From contig CAZQVE010000002.1 of NCBI GenBank assembly GCA_964596695.1, positions 124,001 through 188,000 of the forward strand: a DNA stretch of 64,000 nucleotides, read 5' to 3'. Positions within the stretch are counted from its first letter, which is position 1. Each line of letters begins with the position of its first letter. Below are positions 15,860-24,243 of the stretch, piece by piece. Source of the stretch: UBA2112 sp964596695 (GTDB lineage Bacteria; Patescibacteriota; Saccharimonadia; Saccharimonadales; Saccharimonadaceae). The notes beneath the pieces are model-generated. The model saw only the letters and a program-made list of their open reading frames with translations, was not told the origin of the DNA and did no database searches. The translations under genes were made by a program, and so were the position numbers.

Positions 15860-15899
15860 CTTATACACATTATGTCCGATCGGACATAATGTGTATAAG
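15860..15899. repeat. 40-bp perfect palindrome
   Basis: The left half CTTATACACATTATGTCCGA followed by its exact reverse complement, with no spacer (centre GATC at 15878-15881). As RNA it could form a long hairpin; as DNA it could be a protein-binding or recombination site. It is not followed by a T-run and lies 180 bp past trmD. Confidence 0.9.
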
Positions 15900-15953
15900 G
15901 ATAAGGATAAGGAAGAGTAAAGAAAATAATAAATAATAAAAATTAACGGCGAA

Positions 15954-15978
15954 AACACCCCGGTATGGTCGGGGTGTT
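15954..15978 (+). terminator. Terminator-like hairpin downstream of the palindrome
   Basis: AACACCCCG / CGGGGTGTT stem with a 7-nt loop. The A-rich stretch before it would make a good T-run on the minus strand, so direction is uncertain; it could end trmD read-through. Confidence 0.6.
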
Positions 15979-16169
15979 CTCAGTTGTGGTGGATATCGTA
16001 GAGCGATCAGTCACAACATATTTTTGTACTTTCGTACTGTTTTTTTGGAGTGTATGTTTGTTTTTGTAACTTTCGCTGACCCAACAATACCTCGCATTTG
16101 ACCAAAACGCAAGCATTATGACGAAAAAAACAACACTCTGGGGAAAAGAGGGAGAGTATACTGAGTAAT

Positions 16170-16631
16170 ATGAAACTTGCCTCTGCTGAAAAGGCGCCAC
16201 CACCACGAACCAAAAAGGCCAAGATAATAGCATGGATATATGCGGTTATTCTTGTGGTCATGGTGCTCTGTCAGCTCTTTAGCTTTGAGGATTTCGTACC
16301 CCTGATAAGTGAATACAATCAATGGGGCGGTTACGGAACTGCAGTGATGACGAGTTGCCTGATTGTTTTTTGCGATGTGTTCGCATTACCGTTTCTGCTC
16401 AGGATGCCGTTGAGCCGGCTTATGCGCTACGTGAGCCTCCTTTGCAGTCTTCTTGTGCCGGCTATTTGGCTGAAGTTATCGATCATAGCGATGGGTTCAG
16501 AAATGAATAGCGGTTTGTTCGGTGCGAAAATCGTGGTCCCAACCGGTCCTGAGCAATTCTTTGTCTCTCTTATTTTGGCTCTCCTGGCAATCTGGGCAGT
16601 TTGGGGTCTCTGGCCGAACAAAAAGAAATAA
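16170..16631 (+). CDS. Four-helix membrane protein, function unknown
   Basis: 153 residues. Four hydrophobic helices: about 18-38 (AKIIAWIYAVILVVMVLCQLF), 55-77, 85-106 and 128-148, with a basic Pro/Lys N-terminus and C-terminal PNKKK. No family recognised. TATACT (16157-16162) ends 7 nt before the ATG, so this is another predicted leaderless start. The next gene begins 56 nt later with its own Shine-Dalgarno. Confidence 0.7.
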   Translation: MKLASAEKAPPPRTKKAKIIAWIYAVILVVMVLCQLFSFEDFVPLISEYNQWGGYGTAVMTSCLIVFCDVFALPFLLRMPLSRLMRYVSLLCSLLVPAIWLKLSIIAMGSEMNSGLFGAKIVVPTGPEQFFVSLILALLAIWAVWGLWPNKKK

Positions 16632-16687
16632 TATTGCTCATTGTCAAGCTACAAGGTATCATTAATAATAATCATACAGGAGACATC

Positions 16688-17212
16688 ATGGCGAAAAATA
16701 ATGACCTTGAAGCAGTGATCGGCAACTGGTATAAGAACGCGCCGCACCTGCCAAAGAACGCGCAAGTCTGGCTTGCGGATAATATTTGGTGGTTAGCATT
16801 GATCGGTGCCGTCCTGAGTATTCTCGGTCTACTGGTCGTTATTCCTGTTCTGATGGGCGCTGCAACGCTCACGGCGTACCATTCGGGCCTTTCGGTTCTG
16901 CATGGTCCAAGCGTCGGGAGTGCCTTGTGGCTCGGGCTTGTCATCAGCCTGGTCGGTTATATTGTGACGACGGTACTGCTAACGTTGTCGGTAAGCCCGC
17001 TTAAGATCAAGGCCAAAAGAGGCTGGGAGCTGTTGTTTTGGTCGTATCTGGCTAATTTTGTGTTGAACCTTGCTAGTGCGCTAATCGTTTACAACCTGTT
17101 CAACGTCCTCATGGCGGTCGTATCAGCTAGTGTCGCCGGGTATTTTCTTTATGAAATCAATGATTACTTCGGCGTGCGAAAGAAAACTGCCCAAAAATCC
17201 CACAAGAAGTAG
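16688..17212 (+). CDS. Membrane protein, function unknown
   Basis: 174 residues from ATG 16688, chosen because ACAGGAG lies 5-6 nt upstream; an earlier in-frame start at 16601 would overlap the previous gene and has no ribosome site. A soluble N-terminus of about 35 residues is followed by four hydrophobic helices, including WWLALIGAVLSILGLLVVIP near 37-56. C-terminus is Lys-rich. Possibly cotranscribed with the previous membrane protein. No family recognised. Confidence 0.7.
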   Translation: MAKNNDLEAVIGNWYKNAPHLPKNAQVWLADNIWWLALIGAVLSILGLLVVIPVLMGAATLTAYHSGLSVLHGPSVGSALWLGLVISLVGYIVTTVLLTLSVSPLKIKAKRGWELLFWSYLANFVLNLASALIVYNLFNVLMAVVSASVAGYFLYEINDYFGVRKKTAQKSHKK

Positions 17213-17322
17213 CAAATATCCTTGAATATCTGGTGGCCGTGGTCGGAGGTTTTATCTCTGGAATATCGTTGTTCATGGTGATATAATCAAACGAAACTTG
17301 TATCCTTTTCTTGGCTATATGA

Positions 17323-17397
17323 TGGGGTGTCGCCAAGTGGTAAGGCACTGGGTTCTGGTCCCAGCATTCGGGGGTTCGAATCCCTCCACCCCAGCCA
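17323..17397 (+). tRNA. tRNA-Gln (anticodon CTG), CCA encoded
   Basis: Acceptor TGGGGTG pairs with CACCCCA, anticodon stem CTGGG/CCCAG encloses TTCTGGT (anticodon CTG), T-arm GGGGG/CCCTC with TTCGAAT, discriminator G and encoded CCA. The sequence closely resembles E. coli tRNA-Gln as remembered. A TATAAT box at 17282-17287 is the probable promoter. Confidence 0.96.
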
Positions 17398-17436
17398 AGG
17401 AAAAGATACAAGCATAGTGACGGAGATGGGGGTGTA

Positions 17437-18831
17437 ATGCAACGCAGATATCCGGATGCAGAAATAGGGGCAGAGAATTTATTACGAAACCGACTGGAGG
17501 TTGGTGCAAAACTGGGCGTGGGCGAGACCCTGCACACGCCTCCGGCAACCGAGCATTACCCCGACATCTTTTATTGGGATTCAGTCTTCGCGGCAATTGT
17601 GACCGCTCGGGCGGGATTAGATGGCGCGCAAAGCGAGCGCTGGGTGCGGTCAGCGCAGTCTGAGCTGAAGACTATTATTGAGGGTATAGAGCCGAATGGG
17701 TTTTTGCCGAATTTACGCTACACCCAGGAGTCGCGGCGAATTGACCCCGAGAGAATCCTCGCACTGGGAAAGACAGCGACATCGACGAACTATACGCAGC
17801 CGCCAGTACTCGCGCTCGGGGTGCGTGAGGCATACTTGACGGCTCGAGAACACGATGAGCGAGATGCCAGGAATTTTTTGGCTGACGTTTATCCCAAGGT
17901 GCGCGACCATTACCAGTATTTTGATCGTGACATGAGCAACGGCTCGGGTCCGGCTCGTAATGAAATCGGTATATACCACCCGCATATTACTGGACGCGAT
18001 TCCGACCCGACATTTGACAATTTGAAACCGCATCGACTTCCACGCCGAGGACCGAACACGGCAATTATCGTTGATAAGCTCAATATCGCAATCGATTATG
18101 CGGACATCCTACTCCATGGGATTCGCTTGCGACGTGCGGGGGGTGACGTGCGGAAAATGCGCGAGATGTATTGGGTGAACGATATTATGATGAATGGTAT
18201 TTATGTCGATAACCTACATGAGTCCTCGAAGTTAGCGTGGGAAACAATGCATATTTCTGATGCATGGGAGTTTCAGGAACGCGCCGAACTGGTGGAGCGA
18301 CAAATGCTTGATACGATGTGGTTCCCTGAAGAGCGTGGCGGCAAGGGCGTATTCTATGCGCTCGATAAAAGTGGCGAGCCAATCAAGGAAATATCTATCA
18401 GCAATCTTTTCCCCCTCGTTTTGCCGAATCTCCACGAAGAACAATTGGAATCACTTCTTGATTTGTTAGACGAAAGTTTCAATACACCGTTTCCGTTACC
18501 GAGCGTCGCGACCGACAGTCGTAACTACGATCCGTACAACCACGAGTCTGAGCGCTTGTGGCGCGGACCCACGTGGATAAATACGAATTGGTATATAGTT
18601 GAACGTGGTTTGCTGCGACAGATTGGTCGAGATGACCTTGCTCATCGTGGCGACTTGGTTGATCGCTGCGTGCAGTGGGCGGACAGAATCACGAAAAGCT
18701 CACGTGGATTGGTTGACCAGAGCGGCTTACGAGAATTTTATAATCCAATCAATGGTAAAGGTCAGCGTCGTCGCGTGAAGAATTTTGCCTGGTCAAACTT
18801 GGCGTATGTGCCGACCGAACTCGACCGATAA
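17437..18831 (+). CDS. Six-hairpin glycoside hydrolase, GH63/GH37-like
   Basis: 464 residues, cytoplasmic (no signal peptide). Segments typical of the (alpha/alpha)6-barrel clan that includes trehalase and GH63: YPDIFYWDSVFAAI near residue 42-55, GFLPNLRY near 88, LWRGPTWINTNWYI near 370-383 and GLREFYNPINGKG followed by FAWSNLAY at the end. Substrate cannot be fixed; trehalose, glucosylglycerate or mannosylglycerate are candidates within this clan. It starts at ATG 17437 after GGGGG, about 40 nt downstream of tRNA-Gln, and precedes a cation/proton antiporter, which would fit osmolyte handling, but that link is inference. Confidence 0.82.
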   Translation: MQRRYPDAEIGAENLLRNRLEVGAKLGVGETLHTPPATEHYPDIFYWDSVFAAIVTARAGLDGAQSERWVRSAQSELKTIIEGIEPNGFLPNLRYTQESRRIDPERILALGKTATSTNYTQPPVLALGVREAYLTAREHDERDARNFLADVYPKVRDHYQYFDRDMSNGSGPARNEIGIYHPHITGRDSDPTFDNLKPHRLPRRGPNTAIIVDKLNIAIDYADILLHGIRLRRAGGDVRKMREMYWVNDIMMNGIYVDNLHESSKLAWETMHISDAWEFQERAELVERQMLDTMWFPEERGGKGVFYALDKSGEPIKEISISNLFPLVLPNLHEEQLESLLDLLDESFNTPFPLPSVATDSRNYDPYNHESERLWRGPTWINTNWYIVERGLLRQIGRDDLAHRGDLVDRCVQWADRITKSSRGLVDQSGLREFYNPINGKGQRRRVKNFAWSNLAYVPTELDR

Positions 18832-18868
18832 TCCCCACTATTTTTGACTCATCTGGTATCATAGAAAG

Positions 18869-20314
18869 ATGGATGATTCATTCATTTTCTTAATAGTGGG
18901 TGGAGTCTTGGCATTGAGTATTATCATTGCTCTTGTTGCGGCGAATGCCAACGTACCGGCGCTCGTGGCTTTTCTTGCATTTGGTATGTTACTGGGGTCT
19001 GAAGGCTTGGGTCATATTGAATTCTCCAACGTCGAACTGGCACGGTTTGTCGGAACGATAGGCTTGGTAGCGATCTTGTTCGAAGGAGGTTTGTCGACGT
19101 CGCGGCGCCGTTTGCGAGAAGCTATCGTGCCGGCTGCGCTACTAAGTACGGTGGGCGTTTTCGTGACGGCGATTCTGACTGGTGTCGCAGCACATTTCTT
19201 GTTTGACTTGCCGTGGGCATTCTCGATGCTCCTTGGCGCGGTCGTATCATCGACAGACGCCGCGGCCGTATTTGCTACGCTACGATTTACGACTATCCGC
19301 CGTCGGTTGGCGCGTATCCTGGAGGCAGAGTCCGGTCTTAACGACCCGATGGCAATTGCGCTAACGGTCGGGTTTATCGCGTGGATACAACGACCAGACT
19401 ATAGTCAAATAGATCTGGCGTTGCTTCTCGTGCAACAGCTAGGTATCGGTCTCGTCGTCGGTCTGCTCTTGGGTCGCGCGGCGATGTATATATTCTCGCG
19501 ACTCCCGCACAGTATAGGTGTATTTTCTCCGGTGGCATCTGTCGCGGCGGCACTCTTGTCGTTCAGCATCGCCGATATGATAGGTGGTAGCGGCTTCTTG
19601 GCGGTATATATTGTCGGTTTGGCAATCGGCAGTACGCCATCGCGTTATCGCGGACCGCTGACGATGTTTCATGAAGGGCTCGCTTTTTTGGCGCAAGTCG
19701 CGATGTTCGTCATTATGGGACTGTTTGTCATACCACACGAACTGTGGGCGGTAGCGGTGCCGAGCATATTGCTAGCATTGCTGATTATATTGGTGGTACG
19801 TCCTGTTTCCGTGTGGGTATCGTTATCGTTTGGCGGACGTGTAGATAATCGCGAGCGGGCACTTTTGGGGTGGGCTGGGTTGCGCGGAGCTGTGCCGATC
19901 GTGCTGGCGACGTATGTCCTTTCGGCGCATGTTACGCATGGCGAACTGATTTTTAACGCCGTCTTCTTCGTGGTATTGGTCTCGACATTGATACAGGGAA
20001 CGACACTCAACTGGGTAGCGTCACGGCTTGGTGTCGTCGACAAGTTACCGGCGGAGAGAATGAAAGAATATGCCGACAAGATTGAAAAGATATTTTTCCA
20101 CGTGGCGCCGCGGCACTCGATCGCTACGGCAAAGGTGAGCGAAGTAGGTCTTCCGCCAAGAGCGCAAATCATCAAGATTCGTCGACGATCCAAGGTTGTG
20201 AAGTTCGATAAAGATACGGTGATAAGAGTGGGTGACCAACTCACGGTTGAAGCGCCTTACTCGATTCACCCCGAAATTGAAGACGTATTCATGCGCTGGC
20301 GTCGCCGCGTGTAG
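18869..20314 (+). CDS. Cation/proton antiporter, CPA1 type with TrkA-C domain
   Basis: 481 residues with about 12 membrane helices followed by a cytoplasmic C-terminal TrkA-C-type regulatory domain (ending near RVGDQLTVEAP, residue 455). CPA1 hallmarks: VAILFEGGLSTS near 75, SSTDAAAVFATLR near 128 and ESGLNDPMAIALTVG near 153-167 with the paired Asn-Asp. The layout resembles the K+/H+ antiporter NhaP2/CvrA; K+ versus Na+ cannot be told from sequence. TGGTATCAT (TATCAT 18857-18862) ends 6 nt before the ATG, so a leaderless mRNA is expected. Confidence 0.92.
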   Translation: MDDSFIFLIVGGVLALSIIIALVAANANVPALVAFLAFGMLLGSEGLGHIEFSNVELARFVGTIGLVAILFEGGLSTSRRRLREAIVPAALLSTVGVFVTAILTGVAAHFLFDLPWAFSMLLGAVVSSTDAAAVFATLRFTTIRRRLARILEAESGLNDPMAIALTVGFIAWIQRPDYSQIDLALLLVQQLGIGLVVGLLLGRAAMYIFSRLPHSIGVFSPVASVAAALLSFSIADMIGGSGFLAVYIVGLAIGSTPSRYRGPLTMFHEGLAFLAQVAMFVIMGLFVIPHELWAVAVPSILLALLIILVVRPVSVWVSLSFGGRVDNRERALLGWAGLRGAVPIVLATYVLSAHVTHGELIFNAVFFVVLVSTLIQGTTLNWVASRLGVVDKLPAERMKEYADKIEKIFFHVAPRHSIATAKVSEVGLPPRAQIIKIRRRSKVVKFDKDTVIRVGDQLTVEAPYSIHPEIEDVFMRWRRRV

Positions 20315-20342
20315 TTGCCGGGTCACGTAGCAAAAGAATATT

Positions 20343-20364
20343 AAAAAAGACCCATTCAGGTCTT
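20343..20364 (-). terminator. Terminator of the 20438-20857 gene
   Basis: On the minus strand AAGACC / GGTCTT with a 6-nt loop is followed by TTTTTTAA. Lies 75 nt past the stop of the minus-strand gene and just after the antiporter. Confidence 0.6.
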
Positions 20365-20437
20365 GGAGTTATTATTTCAGAGTGTGAGTTGAGCGGGGTC
20401 GTACGTGATGTACGACCCCACCCTCCTCAGCGATTGG

Positions 20438-20857
20438 TCAGCCGGCCAATCGAGCCAGTTCGGCGGCTCGGTTCGCGTGGCGCGCGTGATCGACGGCTTT
20501 GCCGGTCCGCGCCTCGGTGATCCAGTCCTCGATTGCCTCGAGATCCCACGGGCTGAAGTCCGCTCCCAGACCGGGGGCGAACTTGACGGGCAGTGGCGCG
20601 ACATCGTGCACCAGCGCGGTGAACACGGCGCGGGCGCCGCCCGGCTCGTTCTTGACGTTGACCTGCCAGGTGTCGTCGACGACCGTCGTGGACTCGAATC
20701 GGCCGGAGACGTGAGACGTCACCGTCCCGTCGTGCTGTGCTGCCAGCGTGGGGCCGTAGCCGTCCAGACGTGCGTCGGCGGCGCGGTGTGCCTTGCGGAA
20801 CTCGTTGAGCTCATCCTGAACACTTCGCAGGGTCTTCTTGGTGTTGCTGAAAGCCAT
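20438..20857 (-). CDS. Orphan soluble protein, GC-rich gene
   Basis: 139 residues, no membrane segment. The first 35 residues (VQDELNEFRKAHRAADARLD) look helical, the middle strand-rich (FESTTVVDDTWQVNV, FTALVHDVAPLPVKF), the end helical and Ala/Arg-rich. Its codon usage is visibly GC-richer than nearby genes, which suggests recent acquisition. Start ATG 20857 has GGAAAGGAAG. It stands alone on the minus strand behind an unusually long structured leader (20858-21051) and its own terminator. No family recognised. Confidence 0.6.
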   Translation of the reverse strand: MAFSNTKKTLRSVQDELNEFRKAHRAADARLDGYGPTLAAQHDGTVTSHVSGRFESTTVVDDTWQVNVKNEPGGARAVFTALVHDVAPLPVKFAPGLGADFSPWDLEAIEDWITEARTGKAVDHARHANRAAELARLAG

Positions 20858-21086
20858 GATGACTTCCTTTCCGGACCATAGTCCGATCGTGGTTGGGTAC
20901 TGCTGTTTCGCTGAGGGTGTAAAGTTCAGCGAGAGTCACGTGCCTACTCGAGTAAGACGCGCGACATCCGGGCTGGTATAGACCGGCACGGATGGACGCT
21001 TCCTACTGGTAAGCCGACTCTCACGGAACACGTGTGGCGCACGCCACATTGGCGCTTATTGTACCACTATGTGCGGTAAAACGCAA
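20858..21086 (-). promoter_or_regulatory. Promoter and ~190-nt structured leader
   Basis: Minus-strand promoter: TTGCGT (21086-21081), 17-bp spacer, extended -10 TGGTACAAT (TACAAT 21063-21058); start expected near 21051. The leader can fold into several strong stems: TGTGGCG/CGCCACA (21033-21048), an outer GAGAGTC/GACTCTC pair (20931-20937 with 21016-21022) enclosing CGTGCC/GGCACG or the alternative hairpin CATCCG..GCTGGT/ACCGGC..CGGATG (20965-20994), the palindrome TACTCGAGTA (20945-20954), and TCGCTGA/TCAGCGA (20908-20932), which competes with the outer stem. A riboswitch, other cis-acting RNA or processed small RNA is possible. Together with 20858-21181 this is otherwise gene-free. Confidence 0.6.
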
Positions 21087-21181
21087 TAGGAAATCCGTAT
21101 TCTGTAATAAATGGAAATAGCTCAGCGAATACTGTAGAAATTGACTTTTTATAGCATTTATACTATCTTGACATCCAAGAT

Positions 21182-22306
21182 ATGGGCGAATTGATACATT
21201 TTCCGAGAATAGCTACGCAGGAAGACGACACTCTTCGGCTGTTGCGGCCCGCGCAACTGTACTACATGTCTAACGGCGGCGAACCTTTAACCGAGCAAGT
21301 ACTCCCCGACGAACCCGACAGCCCAGCTGTACCGTTTAGCGGGTTGAGCCGTCGTCTGGAAAAACAGGCAGATTTTCTGAAAATGAGTGAGTCTGACGGG
21401 CATCCGATTATCGTTGATACCCGCAACTTCTTGACAGAGGAAAAAAGCACCAATGATCTGGGGGCTGTTATGGCGGGATCGCTGCCGGCCGTTATGTACC
21501 TGTCGAACAAATTCGGGCAACCGCTTATGGAGACATTGGACGACCTAACCGAACAGTTCGGCTACGATAAGTATCCAGAGGACTATAAGGAGCTCAAAAA
21601 ATTTTGGACGAATGCCTATATGTTTGGCACGGGGATGTTCCATTTGGAGCAGTTAACCGAGTGGATGGAACCGAGCGAGATTGATCACTATTCTGTTCGT
21701 CAGGATATGAACTGCGCGATGAATAATTTGCAGCAGAATCCCGTTGCTTTCTTGAATTGTTTGGACGCGGCAGTGTTTACTGACAACGATATGGATCAGA
21801 GTTTGATGTTCTATGTAGGGACAAGTCAAAGGACATTCAATGATGTCAGTGACGCGAACCGCCAGGCGCTCAAAGTTCTTGCTAGTCAACACATTGCTGA
21901 ACGTCCGTTTGCCACCTGGTATTTGCTAAACACGGCGCTGAATAGACATAAGAGCCCCATGCCATTAAGGCCATTACTCCAGACGATAGAAGACGTTCAG
22001 GTCGGGATGCAAAAAACACGGTACGTAGAAGGTGTGACGCCGCTGCTCAATAGGATGAACGATGTGGTCAAATCGGTCGTTCGGAGAAAATGGAATAGCT
22101 TCGGTGCCGTTCCGCACGATTTTAACCCCCTGGGAACGGACGGGCATATCGATGGCGCGCTAACTTTTAACGACACGAGGCTCGCGACTATCGTGAAGAG
22201 ACCCGAGGGTCGGTCGCGTGAGCATGAGCGGGAACTGGAAAAAGTACGTTCGAATCTTAATGCTATGACCGCCCAGCTGATCAAGTACGCTTCATACCCT
22301 CGATAA
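21182..22306 (+). CDS. Orphan soluble protein, function unknown
   Basis: 374 residues, soluble and mixed alpha/beta with no signal peptide and no obvious catalytic motif. Met- and Asn-rich helical stretches occur near 140-185 (for example WMEPSEIDHYSVRQDMN), and the C-terminus is charged (RPEGRSREHERELEKVRSN). It begins at ATG 21182 with no Shine-Dalgarno; AT-rich -10 candidates lie around 21159-21166, about 17 nt upstream. Followed after 66 nt by the nucleotidyltransferase fusion. No family recognised. Confidence 0.65.
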   Translation: MGELIHFPRIATQEDDTLRLLRPAQLYYMSNGGEPLTEQVLPDEPDSPAVPFSGLSRRLEKQADFLKMSESDGHPIIVDTRNFLTEEKSTNDLGAVMAGSLPAVMYLSNKFGQPLMETLDDLTEQFGYDKYPEDYKELKKFWTNAYMFGTGMFHLEQLTEWMEPSEIDHYSVRQDMNCAMNNLQQNPVAFLNCLDAAVFTDNDMDQSLMFYVGTSQRTFNDVSDANRQALKVLASQHIAERPFATWYLLNTALNRHKSPMPLRPLLQTIEDVQVGMQKTRYVEGVTPLLNRMNDVVKSVVRRKWNSFGAVPHDFNPLGTDGHIDGALTFNDTRLATIVKRPEGRSREHERELEKVRSNLNAMTAQLIKYASYPR

Positions 22307-22372
22307 CTACTAGGTGATTAGACGGATGTGTAATATGATAAGGCGGCAGGTTGCTCATGTTCCAGGTGCTCT

Positions 22373-23284
22373 ATGAATAAAGACGAAATTATCGCGAAAA
22401 TAAAGTATCAAAATTTCCCGGCCGGGTCGTATGTTGTATTCGGTAGTGGCCCTTTGGCGGCAGCCGGAATCCGCCTAACGAGGGATATAGATATCGTCGT
22501 AACGGACGCGCTGTATGAAGAGCTGAAACAAAAAGGCTGGCAAGAGAGTACAAAGCCAAACGGTGACTACTTTCTTGGATACGACATGTTCGAAGCATTT
22601 ACCAGCTGGAAATTTGGGGAGTACGATCCGAAGTTTACAGAACTTTTAGCGAATGCCAATAGTATCGACGGCGTACCATTCGTCGGTTTACAGGATGTAA
22701 AGAAATGGAAAATTGAATCTGGCAGAGATAGGGATATTCAGGACATCCAGCTTATTGATGAAGATATGACAAAGACGCAGCGAAAAGGAATTACATTGAT
22801 CGGTATGCCGGCTGGAGGTAAGTCGACAATTGGTAGGCGGCTGTCAGAGATGCTTGGTATGCCAATGCTGGACGTTGACCGCTGGATGGAAGAACAAGAA
22901 GGGATGTTGCTACCAGAGCTTCTTCGGACGAAAGGGGCTGATTATGTACTGGCACTTGAAAGCAGCTGTATTCGTGATCATAATCTGCGTGAAACGATTG
23001 TGTCGCCACCAGGCAGTATCATCTATAACGATGTATTGCAGCCACTGCAGCAGCAGACGCACATCGTATATCTGAAGGTGCCGTTTCATGAAATCGAATC
23101 GCGGTTGGCTGCGGATACAGTTCGGCAAGGTGAGATTATCGGCATCAAAGAAAAGGGACTTGACGGCCTTTTTACCGAGCGTACGCCGCTGTATGAGAAG
23201 TGGGCGGAATATACGATTGATTGCGAAGAAAAAACTGTCCAAGAAATCACTGATGAAGTCATCGAAACGCTCGAATATCGGTAA
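22373..23284 (+). CDS. Nucleotidyltransferase-like domain fused to shikimate-kinase-like P-loop kinase
   Basis: 303 residues, two domains. Residues 1-130: a minimal nucleotidyltransferase pattern, FGSGPLAAAGIRLTRDIDIV, i.e. hG-S-x(n)-D-h-D, of the type found in MNT/AbiEii-like proteins. Residues 135-303: a shikimate-kinase-like fold with Walker A GMPAGGKSTIGRRL near 144-157, the substrate-side DVDRWMEEQEG near 168-178, and ESSCIRDH near 203. No other shikimate pathway gene is in the window, so a repurposed small-molecule or protein kinase is likely. A weak AGG precedes the ATG. The TrpF-like gene follows 31 nt downstream. Confidence 0.72.
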   Translation: MNKDEIIAKIKYQNFPAGSYVVFGSGPLAAAGIRLTRDIDIVVTDALYEELKQKGWQESTKPNGDYFLGYDMFEAFTSWKFGEYDPKFTELLANANSIDGVPFVGLQDVKKWKIESGRDRDIQDIQLIDEDMTKTQRKGITLIGMPAGGKSTIGRRLSEMLGMPMLDVDRWMEEQEGMLLPELLRTKGADYVLALESSCIRDHNLRETIVSPPGSIIYNDVLQPLQQQTHIVYLKVPFHEIESRLAADTVRQGEIIGIKEKGLDGLFTERTPLYEKWAEYTIDCEEKTVQEITDEVIETLEYR

Positions 23285-23315
23285 ATAGTATTCAGATTTC
23301 TGCTATACTGACCAC

Positions 23316-24194
23316 ATGAATACCTGCGAGAGACGACCGCGACCATACGTGGGGGTGAGTGGTGTGGTAACTTACGAAAATATCCAGCCGAGTGGGCTGG
23401 CGGTGCGCGTACCGCAACAGCTGTTTGTTGAAGCACGTGCAGAAAAAGCCGGGCTGTACGCGACGGACCGTTTATTGGCACTTGGCGTCAAGGCGACACA
23501 CAAGACACAATTCCAGGATCGCGAGAATAAATATGGCCGTGAATGGTATCCGGTTGGCGAACAAGAATTTGCTGGTGCGCTTGATATCAAAGACAAGCAT
23601 CCGCATACGCTCGGCGTCGCACAAACGTATTTAGATATCCATCACGTCGCGGATGCTGGGTATCGCAAGCGGTTTATGCGTCGGATTGCTGAGCGCGGCC
23701 GGTCGTGGCTGCAGGCGGTGCAGTTTGATATGCTGCCATGGGATGATAATGATGATATGTTTGATTTTCTCGATAAGTTACGCACGAATCATCCGAACCT
23801 TCAGGTTTTGCTCCAGTGCCATGGGCCAGCCATGGAGCAACTAGGTGAAAAAGGTGTCGCGCAAAAGCTCGGTCGGCATGCGCATCTACTTAACTACGTA
23901 CTGTTTGATTCGTCCCACGGTACGGGCACGCATATGGACGCTCGGCGTCTCGGCGGCTTCTTGTATGAAGCCTACGCGTCAGAACCGCTTGATAGAGTCG
24001 GGTTTGCTGTCGCTGGCGGGCTGAACGCGCAGAACATCAGCGAGGATTTGCCGGCTCTGCTTGCGAAATATCCCGACCTATCGTGGGATGCCGAAGGTCA
24101 GTTGCATCCGCTTAACAATGCAGGTAAGCGGCCGTTGCAGCTGGATGCTGTCGAAGAATATCTGAGAGCATCGGTTGGTGTTATTAACAGCTAA
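23316..24194 (+). CDS. TrpF-like TIM-barrel protein
   Basis: 292 residues. The C-terminal half has the order of phosphoribosylanthranilate isomerase motifs: VLFDSSHGTGTHMD (compare LLD...GGTG), VGFAVAGGLNAQNI near 227 (phosphate-binding AGGL..N) and a final GKRP..LDAVEEYL segment. The N-terminal KICG motif with the catalytic Cys of TrpF is not apparent and the end segment reads DAEGQLH instead of DVSSGVE, so isomerase activity is doubtful. TGCTATACT (23304-23309) ends 6 nt before the ATG, a leaderless start. A strong terminator follows directly. Confidence 0.65.
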   Translation: MNTCERRPRPYVGVSGVVTYENIQPSGLAVRVPQQLFVEARAEKAGLYATDRLLALGVKATHKTQFQDRENKYGREWYPVGEQEFAGALDIKDKHPHTLGVAQTYLDIHHVADAGYRKRFMRRIAERGRSWLQAVQFDMLPWDDNDDMFDFLDKLRTNHPNLQVLLQCHGPAMEQLGEKGVAQKLGRHAHLLNYVLFDSSHGTGTHMDARRLGGFLYEAYASEPLDRVGFAVAGGLNAQNISEDLPALLAKYPDLSWDAEGQLHPLNNAGKRPLQLDAVEEYLRASVGVINS

Positions 24195-24196
24195 TT

Positions 24197-24226
24197 AAAA
24201 ATCCTCGGAATGAACCGAGGATTTTT
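24197..24226. terminator. Terminator after the TrpF-like gene
   Basis: AAAAATCCTCGG / CCGAGGATTTTT, a 12-bp perfect stem with a 6-nt loop; symmetrical, so usable by the converging minus-strand gene as well. Confidence 0.9.
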
Positions 24227-24243
24227 AGAGTGGCTGTGCGACC

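Larger units (their letters stand above)
15678..16169. other. 492-bp gene-free region with repeats, palindrome and terminator
   Basis: No convincing coding sequence. It holds in order: three diverged direct repeats (15716-15791), a 40-bp perfect palindrome (15860-15899), an ATAAGG triplet repeat, a terminator (15954-15978) and the -10 box of the next gene (TATACT 16157-16162). Confidence 0.75.

Noticed and set aside
18844..18849. TTGACT as a -35 box for the antiporter
   Set aside because: Only 7 bp from TATCAT; the extended -10 (TGG before TATCAT) is a better explanation.
19669..20244. Minus-strand open frame of 191 codons
   Set aside because: Antisense to the antiporter C-terminus, with Ser/Thr-rich sequence typical of shadow frames.
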